A stretch of 14,810 bases of DNA from Bacillota bacterium (GTDB lineage: Bacteria; Bacillota_A; Clostridia; Tissierellales; Peptoniphilaceae): contig JAEZZN010000119.1 in assembly GCA_023418535.1 (NCBI GenBank), positions 1 to 14,810 on the forward strand, written 5' to 3'. The stretch's first letter is position 1, and each line of letters begins with the position of its first letter. This document shows, one piece after another, positions 1-6,453 of this stretch. The notes beneath the pieces were generated by a model, which ran no database searches, was not told where the DNA came from, and worked only from the letters and a program-made list of their open reading frames with translations. The position numbers were made by a program, and so were the translations under genes.

Positions 1-2
1 AT

Positions 3-464
3 ATTAAGTATACTCAACCATCAGGACAAGCTAGATGCTATTCATATGCATTGGCAAATATTTTATACAATGAAGGATATGATTGGCATACTCCTGAAAG
101 AATTGCGAAATATTTTAATTATAGTCGTGGCGTTAGTTTTGCATCGTTATCTAATTATTTAGATAAATATAATTTCAGAAATATTTCAACAGATAAAGGT
201 TATTTGTCAAAAGATTCAGTAAGAGAACAAATATATATTAAAAACAATTATATTTTAGTTGGGGGAAGAAATATTAATGATGGCGGACAGCATGCTTTAG
301 TTATTTTTGGATATAATAATTCTAAGAATACTTATTCTTTTTGGAATCCATGGTATAATTTTACCCAATACATGGATATGGATACAAGATTAATGAATAC
401 AAAAGATTCTATAGTTTATAGATGGGAAGCAGGATATATAAAAGATATATCTAAAATAAAATGA
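3..464 (+). CDS. Papain-like (staphopain/C39-type) cysteine peptidase, 3' part
   Basis: The reading frame is open from the left edge, so the N-terminal part, including any signal peptide and propeptide, lies outside the window. A TTG at 51 is only an internal Leu codon, because clear domain sequence precedes it. The visible part holds a papain-type catalytic layout: a Gln-containing stretch (QPSGQARC) leading to a Cys codon at 36-38, then GGQHALVIFGYN with His at 291-293, then SFWNPW with Asn at 345-347. The spacing and the FWNPW...YRWEAGYI ending resemble staphopains (peptidase family C47) and the wider C39-like group; this is recalled similarity, not a search result. Such enzymes are normally secreted and cleave host or competitor proteins. 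The lipoprotein gene downstream starts 13 bases after the stop and is probably co-transcribed. A broken paralogue lies at 944-1168. The peptidase fold is fairly certain; substrate and exact family are not. Confidence 0.72.
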   Translation: MKYTQPSGQARCYSYALANILYNEGYDWHTPERIAKYFNYSRGVSFASLSNYLDKYNFRNISTDKGYLSKDSVREQIYIKNNYILVGGRNINDGGQHALVIFGYNNSKNTYSFWNPWYNFTQYMDMDTRLMNTKDSIVYRWEAGYIKDISKIK

Positions 465-477
465 AAGAGAGATTATT

Positions 478-894
478 ATGAAAAGAAAGCTTAGTTTTAT
501 ACTTGTGATATTTATAATATTGGCTTTAGTTTCATGTCAAAAATCAAATACAAAATTTGGTATAGAAGTTAAAAATTATGAAAATCTAGAATATATTTAT
601 TCTTCTGGTCCAGATAATAGAAAAAGAAAACCAGAAAGTGAATTAAAACAAAAGATTTTAGATTTAATACAAAAACTAGATGAAGATGATTTTGAAGAAG
701 AAAAAGATCCGCTTATATTAAAAGGTGGTAGAGCAACTATATACTTTGAGGGATTTGTACTTGGGGTAACTGAGGATTATATAGAAGTTATTATTCCAGA
801 AAGAGATGTCCATAACAGGTTTAATGCAAAAAAAGAAATATCAGAATTGTCTGAATTATATAAAGTAATTAAAACTGAATTTGGAAGGCAATAA
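478..894 (+). CDS. Small lipoprotein of unknown function, partner of the cysteine peptidase
   Basis: The 138-residue protein starts with a lipoprotein signal peptide: Lys/Arg-rich start (MKRK), a hydrophobic core at about residues 6-16, and a lipobox ending LVSC with the acylated Cys at residue 20. The mature part is about 119 residues, very charged, with a helical Lys/Glu/Asp-rich middle (about 50-75) and a probable beta-rich C-terminal section. I recognise no family. It lies just after the peptidase gene with a weak GAGAG ribosome binding site. A second copy of its C-terminal third occurs at 1169-1346, again behind a peptidase remnant, so the two genes appear to have been duplicated together. 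By analogy with staphopain operons, which encode a dedicated inhibitor downstream, a protective or partner role is possible. However, staphostatins are cytoplasmic, not lipoproteins, so this remains speculation. Confidence 0.7.
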   Translation: MKRKLSFILVIFIILALVSCQKSNTKFGIEVKNYENLEYIYSSGPDNRKRKPESELKQKILDLIQKLDEDDFEEEKDPLILKGGRATIYFEGFVLGVTEDYIEVIIPERDVHNRFNAKKEISELSELYKVIKTEFGRQ

Positions 895-922
895 TTTATA
901 TGAGTGTATATGCCTAGAAAAT

Positions 923-943
923 AAAAATTTGATATAAATTTTT
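923..943. repeat. AT-only inverted repeat at the edge of the decayed duplicate
   Basis: AAAAATTT (923-930) and AAATTTTT (936-943) form a perfect 8-base inverted repeat around the loop GATAT. It lies 29 bases after the lipoprotein stop and ends exactly where similarity of the pseudogene to the upstream peptidase begins. The stem has no G-C pair and no strong T run follows, so a terminator role is weak. It could equally be a chance palindrome in AT-rich DNA or a trace of the rearrangement. Confidence 0.3.
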
Positions 944-1168
944 ATATGTTATGCTTATGCATTAGCGAATATATTCTATAATATGGGATATGATTGGCAT
1001 ACTCCAGAAACGATTTCAAAATATTTTAATTATGCAGATGGAGTTTATTTTAACTCTATGTCTAGATACTTAGACAAATATAATTTTAACAATACATCTA
1101 CAGATGTTGGATATCTATGGAAAGACTCTGTTATCGAACAAATATACTATAAGAATAATTATATTTGA
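944..1168 (+). pseudogene. Remnant of a second papain-like cysteine peptidase gene
   Basis: From 944 the frame reads ICYAYALANIFYNMGYDWHT and continues to KNNYI, then stops at TGA (1166-1168). This matches, residue by residue with many identities, the intact peptidase from its catalytic Cys (RCYSYALANILYN) to KNNYI. Everything before the catalytic Cys is missing; an in-frame TAA lies at 935-937. Everything after, including the regions that would hold the catalytic His and Asn, is missing too. An ATG at 983 opens a 61-codon frame, but it starts after the Cys and would make no enzyme. The differences from the first copy are spread out and many are at third codon positions, so the duplicate looks old rather than a fresh repeat. 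Confidence 0.75.
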
Positions 1169-1346
1169 AACATTAAAAGGAGAAGGTCCAAAAATAAAAT
1201 TTAAAGATTTTACTTTTGAAATTATTGATAAAAAGATAAGAGTTTTCATTAATATTGAAGATATGAAGCAATATAATCCTAAAAAAGAAATTAAAGAATT
1301 AAATGAAATTTACACATTATTCGAAAACGAGTTAGGATTAGATTAA
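1169..1346 (+). pseudogene. Remnant of a second copy of the small lipoprotein gene (C-terminal third)
   Basis: The frame covering this stretch encodes LKGEGPKIKFKDFTFEI through NPKKEIKELNEIYTLFENEL and stops at 1344-1346. It aligns with the last roughly 58 residues of the intact lipoprotein (LKGGRATIYFEG through NAKKEISELSELYKVIKTEF). The signal peptide, lipobox Cys and the N-terminal two thirds are absent. It is joined directly, in a different frame, to the peptidase remnant, with the junction between about 1166 and 1173. An ATG at 1104 lies in this frame, but its first codons are out-of-frame peptidase sequence and no ribosome binding site was noted, so a real 80-residue product is unlikely. 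Confidence 0.7.
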
Positions 1347-1418
1347 ATTTTATTTTTGTAGTATAAAATAGCAATATAAATCAATTGACATTAATAAGTT
1401 GTACATAAATGATATGAA

Positions 1419-1460
1419 CCTCTTTGCTGGATAAATTTCAGTAAAGAGGTATTTTCATTT
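1419..1460 (+). terminator. Hairpin terminator upstream of the ylxM-ffh operon
   Basis: CCTCTTTGCTG (1419-1429) and CAGTAAAGAGG (1439-1449) pair over 11 positions with one G-U wobble around a 9-base loop, followed by the T-rich but interrupted TATTTTCATTT. It would end transcripts coming from the peptidase/lipoprotein region and insulate the operon promoter at 1507. The T run is imperfect, so efficiency is uncertain. Confidence 0.6.
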
Positions 1461-1506
1461 CGAAATATAATAAAGAATTAAAAATGAGATAATAAGATAA
1501 AAAAAG

Positions 1507-1535
1507 TTGACAAAAGATTGAAGTTTTGCTAAACT
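1507..1535 (+). promoter_or_regulatory. Sigma-A promoter of the ylxM-ffh-rpsP-trmD-rplS operon
   Basis: A perfect -35 box TTGACA (1507-1512) is followed after 17 bases by TAAACT (1530-1535; 4 of 6 to TATAAT). A TG at 1527-1528 adds an extended -10 element. Transcription would start near 1542, about 29 bases before the ylxM start codon, leaving room for the AGGAG ribosome binding site at 1561-1565. It is the only strong promoter seen before this long same-strand gene series. Confidence 0.7.
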
Positions 1536-1570
1536 TAATGAGTCAATGAAAAACCTTGACAGGAGAATAA

Positions 1571-1909
1571 ATGGAAAAAAATGTAATGATTAGTATTTTG
1601 TTTGAATACTATGGTAAATTGCTTTCAAAAAAACAACATGACTCTATTGAACTATATTATGAAGAAGACTTATCGTTGACTGAGATAGCTGATTTACAAA
1701 ATGTATCTAAACAAAGTATTTCTGAGACTATTAAAAGATCTGAAAAAGCTTTGATTGAATTTGAAGAAAAGTTAGGTCTATATAAGAGAATCTCAGAATT
1801 GCAGAGTTTAGTTGATAGTTTAGAAGAGCAACTCATGGATGATTTGGATGATAACAAATATGCTAAATATTTAGATATTATGTTCCAAATCAATTCGAAA
1901 TTAAAGTAG
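1571..1909 (+). CDS. ylxM: YlxM family helix-turn-helix protein
   Basis: The 112-residue protein is a UPF0122/YlxM-type factor encoded just before ffh, its usual place in Firmicutes. Residues about 20-62 (KQHDSIELYYEEDLSLTEIA, then VSKQSISETIKRSEKAL) form a helix-turn-helix like region 4 of sigma-70 factors; the C-terminal part is helical and acidic. In streptococci and mycoplasmas YlxM has been linked to the signal recognition particle pathway, and to modulating Ffh or scRNA function, rather than to classic promoter control. The start codon has AGGAG six bases upstream. The gene ends 10 bases before ffh, so the two are co-transcribed. Length is normal for the family. Confidence 0.9.
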   Translation: MEKNVMISILFEYYGKLLSKKQHDSIELYYEEDLSLTEIADLQNVSKQSISETIKRSEKALIEFEEKLGLYKRISELQSLVDSLEEQLMDDLDDNKYAKYLDIMFQINSKLK

Positions 1910-1919
1910 GAAGTGAATT

Positions 1920-3254
1920 ATGTTTGAAAATTTATCGGACAGATTACAAAGTTTAATGAGTAATTTACGTAGCAAAGGAAAACTTTCTGAATCTGATATA
2001 GATCAAGCAATGAGAGAAATACGTCTGGCTCTATTAGAAGCAGATGTAAACTATAAAGTTGTTAGAGATTTTGTCAAAAAAGTAAAAGAAAGAGCTCTTG
2101 GCGCTGACGTAATGAAGAGCTTAACTCCTGGACAAATGGTTGTAAAAATTGTAAATGAAGAATTAATTGCTCTTATGAGTGATGAAAACCAAGCTTTGAA
2201 AACTTCACCAAAGCCACCTACAGTAATTATGATGGTAGGTTTACAAGGTGCAGGTAAGACCACACAAACGGGTAAATTAGCGCTTCATTTGAAGAAAAAA
2301 GGTAAAAAACCATTATTAGTTGCAGGAGATATTTATAGACCTGCTGCTATAGATCAACTTAAAGTAGTAGGAAAACAAGTTGATGTACCTGTATTCTCAC
2401 TTGGGAAAATTAGTCCTGTTGAAATTGCAAAAAAAGCTTTAGATGAAGCTAAAAAGAATTTCAATGATGTAGTAATTATAGATACGGCAGGACGTCTACA
2501 TATAGATGAAGAGTTAATGGAAGAATTAAACTCTATTAAAAAAGCTGTAGATGTTACAGAAACCATTTTGGTAGTCGATTCAATGACTGGTCAAGATGCT
2601 GTAAAAGTTGCTGAATCATTTAACGAAAAATTAGATATAACAGGCATATTAATGACCAAACTTGACGGGGATTCAAGAGGGGGTGCAGCTTTATCAATTA
2701 GAGCGGTAACTCAAAAGCCTATTAAATTCATTGGTGTTGGTGAAAAGATGGAAGATTTGGAACAATTCCATCCAGATAGATTAGTATCAAGAATTTTAGG
2801 AATGGGAGATGTTCTTTCATTAATTGAAAAAGCTGAAAGAACTTTTGACAAAGAAAAAGCTCAAGAGTTAGAGCAAAAATTAAGAGAACAATCATATGAT
2901 TTCAATGATTTTCTTGATAATATTGCACAGATGAAAAATCTAGGGCCTCTTGAAGATATAATCAAAATGTTGCCTGGCGTTAATAGTAAGGCGCTAAAAG
3001 GACTGAATTTTGATCCTAAAGCTATAGATAGAATTGAAGCTATTATTAAGTCGATGACAAAGGCTGAAAGAGAAAAGCCAAATATAATAAATAATTCTAG
3101 AAAGAAAAGAATAGCACAAGGTTCAGGTACAACAATTGGTGATGTAAATAAATTGCTAAAACAATTTGAAGAAACTAAAAAAATGATGAAAAAAATGGGT
3201 GGCATGAACAAAAAAATGAAAAAAGGGAAGAAGAAAAGATTCCCATTCTTTTAA
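1920..3254 (+). CDS. ffh: Signal recognition particle protein Ffh (SRP54)
   Basis: This GTPase binds signal sequences of nascent membrane and secreted proteins and, with SRP RNA and FtsY, delivers ribosomes to the membrane. The 444 residues show the full NG-M layout: a helical N domain (about 1-90), the P-loop GLQGAGKTT (107-115), the DIYRPAA box (137-143), DTAGR (188-192) and TKLDG (246-250). The methionine-rich M domain follows from about 300, with the RNA-binding [11 protein letters not shown] (393-403). The C-terminus is very basic, with repeated Met and Lys ([19 protein letters not shown]), normal for bacterial Ffh. The start has a GGAAGTG-type ribosome binding site, and the stop is 11 bases before rpsP. 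Confidence 0.98.
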   Translation: MFENLSDRLQSLMSNLRSKGKLSESDIDQAMREIRLALLEADVNYKVVRDFVKKVKERALGADVMKSLTPGQMVVKIVNEELIALMSDENQALKTSPKPPTVIMMVGLQGAGKTTQTGKLALHLKKKGKKPLLVAGDIYRPAAIDQLKVVGKQVDVPVFSLGKISPVEIAKKALDEAKKNFNDVVIIDTAGRLHIDEELMEELNSIKKAVDVTETILVVDSMTGQDAVKVAESFNEKLDITGILMTKLDGDSRGGAALSIRAVTQKPIKFIGVGEKMEDLEQFHPDRLVSRILGMGDVLSLIEKAERTFDKEKAQELEQKLREQSYDFNDFLDNIAQMKNLGPLEDIIKMLPGVNSKALKGLNFDPKAIDRIEAIIKSMTKAEREKPNIINNSRKKRIAQGSGTTIGDVNKLLKQFEETKKMMKKMGGMNKKMKKGKKKRFPFF

Positions 3255-3265
3255 TGGAGGAAAAA

Positions 3266-3709
3266 ATGGCAGTAAAAATTAGAATGAAAAGATTAGGTGC
3301 AAAGAAAAGACCTTTCTATAGAATAGTTGTGGCAGACGAAAGAGCTCCAAGAGATGGTAGATTTATAGAAGAAATCGGTTATTACAACCCAATTTCAGAA
3401 CCAAAAGTATTTAAAATTGATTCTGAAAGAGTAAATTACTGGATTGGAGTTGGTGCGAAACCAACAAAGACTGTTGAAAGATTATTAAAGACAGACTTTG
3501 AAGATTTAGCAAAACAAGTTGCTGAAAAGAAAAGATTAGAAGAAGAAAAGAAAGCAAAAGAAGCTGAAGAAAGAAGATTACAAAGAGAAAAAGAAGCTAA
3601 AGAAAAAGAAGAACCTGAAAGATTAGCAAAAGAAGCTGCAGAAGCAGAAGCTCAAGCACAAGAAGAATCTGAAGAAGTAGAAGAATCTGAAGAAGTTGTG
3701 GAAGAATAA
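3266..3709 (+). CDS. rpsP: Ribosomal protein S16 with long charged C-terminal tail
   Basis: The first about 80 residues are a standard S16 of the 30S subunit: [20 protein letters not shown], then [20 protein letters not shown] and a [12 protein letters not shown] section, involved in 16S folding and subunit assembly. The start at 3266 is chosen because MAVKI is the usual N-terminus and GGAGG (3256-3260) lies six bases before it; an in-frame ATG at 3254 overlaps the ffh stop and lacks a site. The protein is 147 residues, where S16 is usually about 80-90. Residues from about 82 form a Lys/Glu/Ala-rich, probably coiled-coil stretch that turns strongly acidic at the end ([15 protein letters not shown]). 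There is no frameshift or fused domain. The tail could reach over the ribosome surface, but its role is unknown. Confidence 0.96.
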   Translation: MAVKIRMKRLGAKKRPFYRIVVADERAPRDGRFIEEIGYYNPISEPKVFKIDSERVNYWIGVGAKPTKTVERLLKTDFEDLAKQVAEKKRLEEEKKAKEAEERRLQREKEAKEKEEPERLAKEAAEAEAQAQEESEEVEESEEVVEE

Positions 3710-3710
3710 T

Positions 3711-3953
3711 ATGAAAGAAATCGTTGAATACATTGCTAAAGCTTTAGTTAACAATCCAGACGATGTTTTAGTTGAAGTAGAATCAAATGATGGAATTGTA
3801 AATATAAAATTGAATGTAAACCCTGATGATATGGGAAAAGTAATTGGTAAGCAAGGTAAAATTGCTAATTCAATTAGATCAATACTAAAAGCTTGTGCGA
3901 TAAAAGAAGAAAAAAAAGTTAATTTATATATTGATTCAAAAGACTCAGAATAA
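3711..3953 (+). CDS. khpA: KH-domain RNA-binding protein KhpA (YlqC)
   Basis: The 80-residue protein is nearly all one KH domain, with the RNA-binding GXXG loop as GKQG (residues 46-49) within MGKVIGKQGKIANSIRSILK. KhpA pairs with KhpB (EloR/Jag) in streptococci and lactobacilli and affects cell elongation and RNA regulation; here it has its usual place between rpsP and rimM. The start at 3711 is preferred because family members begin MKE(L/I)VEYIAKALV and GGAAG (3700-3704) lies just upstream; a TTG at 3696 would add five unusual residues. The gene starts one base after the rpsP stop, and its stop overlaps the rimM start (TAATG), indicating translational coupling. Confidence 0.93.
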   Translation: MKEIVEYIAKALVNNPDDVLVEVESNDGIVNIKLNVNPDDMGKVIGKQGKIANSIRSILKACAIKEEKKVNLYIDSKDSE

Positions 3954-4438
3954 TGGAAAAAATAAAAGTCGGTAAAATAATAAATACACATGGCATTAAA
4001 GGTGAAATCAAAATCCAAGCTAGTGGAAATGAAACTTTTGATAGAGATATAAGCTATTATATCGGAAGTGATTTTTTTGAAGTTAGGACTACTAATTCCA
4101 AATTTCGTAATGGAATATATATTGTTAAACTAAAAGATTTTAATAATATTAATGATGTTTTAATATTCAAATCTAAAGATGTATTTATAGACTTAGATGA
4201 TCTTTCTAATTTAGAAGAAAATGAATATTATATTAAAGATTTAATAGGATTAGATGTAATTGATGAGTTTAACAATAATGTAGGGAAATTAGTAGATGTA
4301 TTGGAATATGAAGCTAATGATGTCTACGAAGTTGAAACACAAAATGGTTTAATATCGATACCATCTGTAGGTGAATTTATTATAGAAATTAATATTGAAA
4401 AAAAATATTTAAAAGCAAAAATTATCGAAGGTATGTAA
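3953..4438 (+). CDS. rimM: 16S rRNA processing protein RimM
   Basis: RimM binds ribosomal protein S19 and helps fold the 3' domain of 16S rRNA during 30S assembly. The 161-residue product has the N-terminal beta-barrel start VGKIINTHGIKGEIKI (residues 6-21), the family signature. The C-terminal PRC-barrel begins around EYYIKDLIGLDV (91-102) and continues to ANDVYEVET and the end. Length is typical. Both ends overlap neighbours by one base in TAATG, after khpA and before trmD, so translation of khpA-rimM-trmD is probably coupled. Partner ribosome genes rpsP and rplS lie in the same operon. Confidence 0.96.
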   Translation: MEKIKVGKIINTHGIKGEIKIQASGNETFDRDISYYIGSDFFEVRTTNSKFRNGIYIVKLKDFNNINDVLIFKSKDVFIDLDDLSNLEENEYYIKDLIGLDVIDEFNNNVGKLVDVLEYEANDVYEVETQNGLISIPSVGEFIIEINIEKKYLKAKIIEGM

Positions 4439-5133
4439 TGAAAATAGATGTATTAACGATTTTTCCGAATTCATTTAATTTTTTATATGAATATGGTGTA
4501 ATAGGAAAAGCTATAAAAAATAATCTTTTTGAATTAAATATCGTAGATATTAGAAGTTTTTCAACAGATAAAAATAAAAAAGTTGATGATGAAGTTTATG
4601 GAGGTCAAGCAGGTATGCTAATGACAATGCAACCAGTTGTCGATGCAATAAACTCTGTAAAGACCGATGATTCATTGGTTATATTCTTAAGTCCTCAGGG
4701 AAAAGTATTTAATCATGATACAGCTATGAACTTAGGTACTAAAAAGCACTTGATACTATTATGTGGTCATTATGAAGGTATTGATTCTAGAGTAATAAAT
4801 AATTATGTAGATATGGAATTATCTATTGGTGATTATGTATTAACAGGAGGAGAAATACCAGCTATGGTTGTTATTGACTCCGTTACACGATTAATGGATA
4901 ATGTTCTTGGAAATGAAGAATCTGCTAAGAGTGATTCACATTTCAATATATTATTACAACATGATCATTTTACAAGACCTAGAGAATATGAAGGACATAA
5001 GGTTCCTGAAGTTTTATTCTCGGGAAATCATGCGAAAATCAAAGAATGGCAATTACAAAATAGTATTGAAAATACAAAAAGAAAAAGACCAGACTTATAT
5101 GAAAAATATATTAATAATATACGAAAGGATTAA
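4438..5133 (+). CDS. trmD: tRNA (guanine37-N1)-methyltransferase TrmD
   Basis: TrmD uses S-adenosylmethionine to make m1G37 next to the anticodon of tRNAs reading CCN, CUN and CGG codons, preventing +1 frameshifts. The 231 residues show the SPOUT trefoil knot: SPQG (85-88), [10 protein letters not shown] (107-116) and [11 protein letters not shown] (129-139). These are followed by the linker [12 protein letters not shown] and the [10 protein letters not shown] section with [10 protein letters not shown]. The conserved Arg is present at 151. The catalytic Asp of gamma-proteobacterial TrmD (LLDCPHYTRP) aligns with Gln174 here ([10 protein letters not shown]), while an Asp stands two residues later (176). 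Identity is not in doubt. It starts by one-base overlap with rimM and ends two bases before rplS. Confidence 0.96.
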   Translation: MKIDVLTIFPNSFNFLYEYGVIGKAIKNNLFELNIVDIRSFSTDKNKKVDDEVYGGQAGMLMTMQPVVDAINSVKTDDSLVIFLSPQGKVFNHDTAMNLGTKKHLILLCGHYEGIDSRVINNYVDMELSIGDYVLTGGEIPAMVVIDSVTRLMDNVLGNEESAKSDSHFNILLQHDHFTRPREYEGHKVPEVLFSGNHAKIKEWQLQNSIENTKRKRPDLYEKYINNIRKD

Positions 5134-5135
5134 TT

Positions 5136-5483
5136 ATGGATATCATAAGACAAATAGAAGAAGAACAAAAGAAAGATTCTCTACCAGAACTTAGAGTTGG
5201 TGACTATGTTAACATAGATTACAGAATCAAAGAAGGTCAAAGAGAAAGAATCCAAATGTTTGAAGGAACAGTTATTAAAATTCAAGGTGAAGGAGTAAGA
5301 AAAGCATTTACTGTAAGAAGATTATCTTATGGTGTAGGTGTTGAAAGAACATTCTTATTACATTCACCAAGAGTTGAAAACATTAAAATTGTAAGACGTG
5401 GTAAAGTTAGAAGAGCTAAATTATTCTACTTAAGAAATAGAGTAGGTAAAGCAGCTAAATTAAGAGAAAAAACAGATTATTAA
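5136..5483 (+). CDS. rplS: Ribosomal protein L19
   Basis: L19 lies at the 30S-50S interface of the ribosome. The 115-residue protein has the standard sequence: a helical start ([11 protein letters not shown]), [54 protein letters not shown] and a basic C-terminus ([20 protein letters not shown]). Length is normal. A ribosome binding site AAAGGA lies about six bases upstream of the ATG, inside the end of trmD. It is the last gene before the intrinsic terminator at 5488-5517, so it closes the ylxM-to-rplS operon. Confidence 0.98.
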   Translation: MDIIRQIEEEQKKDSLPELRVGDYVNIDYRIKEGQRERIQMFEGTVIKIQGEGVRKAFTVRRLSYGVGVERTFLLHSPRVENIKIVRRGKVRRAKLFYLRNRVGKAAKLREKTDY

Positions 5484-5487
5484 AATT

Positions 5488-5517
5488 AGAGGTTGGACAA
5501 AAGTTCAACCTTTTTTT
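5488..5517 (+). terminator. Intrinsic terminator after rplS
   Basis: AGGTTGGAC (5490-5498) pairs with GTTCAACCT (5503-5511) around an AAAA loop, with a single G-U wobble, and is followed directly by a run of Ts to 5517. It begins five bases after the rplS stop. The rbgA ribosome binding site and start come within 20 bases of its end, so rbgA depends on read-through or on a promoter inside rplS. Confidence 0.88.
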
Positions 5518-5533
5518 CAAATAAGGAGGATAT

Positions 5534-6385
5534 ATGAATATTAATTGGTATCCTGGGCATATGAAGAAATCTTTAGATACTATAAGAGAATCTATGAAGA
5601 TGGTAGATATTGTGTGTGAAATTGTTGATGCAAGAATACCAGTAAGTTCTAGAAATCCAGTAATTGATGATATAATTAAAGATTTTCCAAGACTTATTAT
5701 TTTTAATAAATCTGATATGGCAGATTCAAAAGAAACAAAAAAATGGATTGAATATTTTAGCAAAAAAAATATAGAAGTTATTGAATACAATTCTACAAGA
5801 GATAATAAAACAAATGATTTATATAAAACTGCTAAAAAAGTATTGACAGATTTATTTGAGAAAAGAGCAGAAAAAAACATTCAGGATAAAAGCATCAAAA
5901 TGATGATAGTAGGTATACCAAATGTTGGTAAATCAACATTCATAAACAATGTTTCGAAAAGAAAAGGTGCAAAAGTTGGAAATAGACCAGGAGTTACTAG
6001 AACTAATCAATGGATTAAAACCAGTAGTGATTTGATGCTTCTTGATACTCCAGGAGTTTTATGGCCAAAATTAGAATTACACGATAATGGAAGAAATCTT
6101 GCATTTACAGGATCTATAAAGGATGAAATACTTAATATAGAAGATTTAGCATTTGATTTTCTAAAATACATGCAAAAAAATGAACCTAAAAAACTAGAAA
6201 GTAGATATGATATTGATACAAATAAAGAAACTATTGAAATAATGGATGAAATAGCGAAGAAAACTGGATCAATTTCACGAAATCAAGAAATTGATTATTT
6301 TAAGGTTTCAAATATTATATTTGATGATTTTAGAAAGTTAAGAATTGGAAGAATAACGTTGGAAAAAGTAGAAGATTTTGAATAA
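5534..6385 (+). CDS. rbgA: Ribosome biogenesis GTPase RbgA (YlqF)
   Basis: RbgA is a GTPase essential for late 50S assembly in Firmicutes, where it acts on a 45S intermediate and checks L16 and the peptidyl-transferase region. The 283-residue protein has the circularly permuted motif order G4-G5-G1-G2-G3: NKSD (58-61), then the P-loop GIPNVGKST (127-135), GVT (153-155) and DTPG (171-174). The N-terminus NWYPGHM keeps the His9 that is catalytic in the B. subtilis enzyme. The C-terminal helical domain (about 195-283) fits the RNA-binding part. A strong AAGGAGG site (5523-5529) precedes the start. Its place after rplS is the conserved one. Confidence 0.96.
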   Translation: MNINWYPGHMKKSLDTIRESMKMVDIVCEIVDARIPVSSRNPVIDDIIKDFPRLIIFNKSDMADSKETKKWIEYFSKKNIEVIEYNSTRDNKTNDLYKTAKKVLTDLFEKRAEKNIQDKSIKMMIVGIPNVGKSTFINNVSKRKGAKVGNRPGVTRTNQWIKTSSDLMLLDTPGVLWPKLELHDNGRNLAFTGSIKDEILNIEDLAFDFLKYMQKNEPKKLESRYDIDTNKETIEIMDEIAKKTGSISRNQEIDYFKVSNIIFDDFRKLRIGRITLEKVEDFE

Positions 6386-6411
6386 GAAAATGTTAAAATA
6401 TTTTAATTATT

Positions 6412-6440
6412 TTGGCAGTTTTTAAATTAGTTTTTAGTAT
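6412..6440 (+). promoter_or_regulatory. Candidate promoter upstream of rnhB
   Basis: TTGGCA (6412-6417; 5 of 6 to TTGACA) is spaced 17 bases from TAGTAT (6435-6440; 4 of 6). A start near 6447 would leave only about seven bases before the rnhB ATG at 6454. An overlapping TATAAT at 6440-6445 has no well-spaced -35 box. No terminator was found after rbgA, so rnhB may also be read from upstream. Confidence 0.4.
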
Positions 6441-6453
6441 ATAATGAGGTATC

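Noticed and set aside
983..1168. A real small gene of 61 codons starting at ATG 983
   Set aside because: It begins after the catalytic Cys of the matching peptidase, lacks a ribosome binding site, and ends mid-domain; it is better explained as pseudogene sequence.
1385..1413. TTGACA at 1385-1390 as a second promoter upstream of ylxM
   Set aside because: No -10 box stands at 16-18 bases, and any transcript would run at once into the hairpin at 1419-1449.
1347..1570. Possible small RNA or riboswitch in the gap before ylxM
   Set aside because: Only one hairpin and one promoter are visible; no conserved riboswitch core or SRP RNA-like sequence was found.
2861..3211. Minus-strand open frame of 116 codons with hydrophobic stretches inside ffh
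   Set aside because: The hydrophobicity is the antisense image of the Lys/Met-rich M domain of Ffh; no separate evidence supports it.
3623..4018. Long open frame on the minus strand across the end of rpsP, khpA and the rimM start
   Set aside because: It is opposite three well-supported genes; its Phe/Ser-rich translation is the usual mirror of Glu/Lys-rich coding sequence, and it has no recognised motif.
4901..5194. Open frame of 97 codons within trmD and rplS on the plus strand
   Set aside because: It overlaps two certain genes in another frame, and its translation resembles no protein family.
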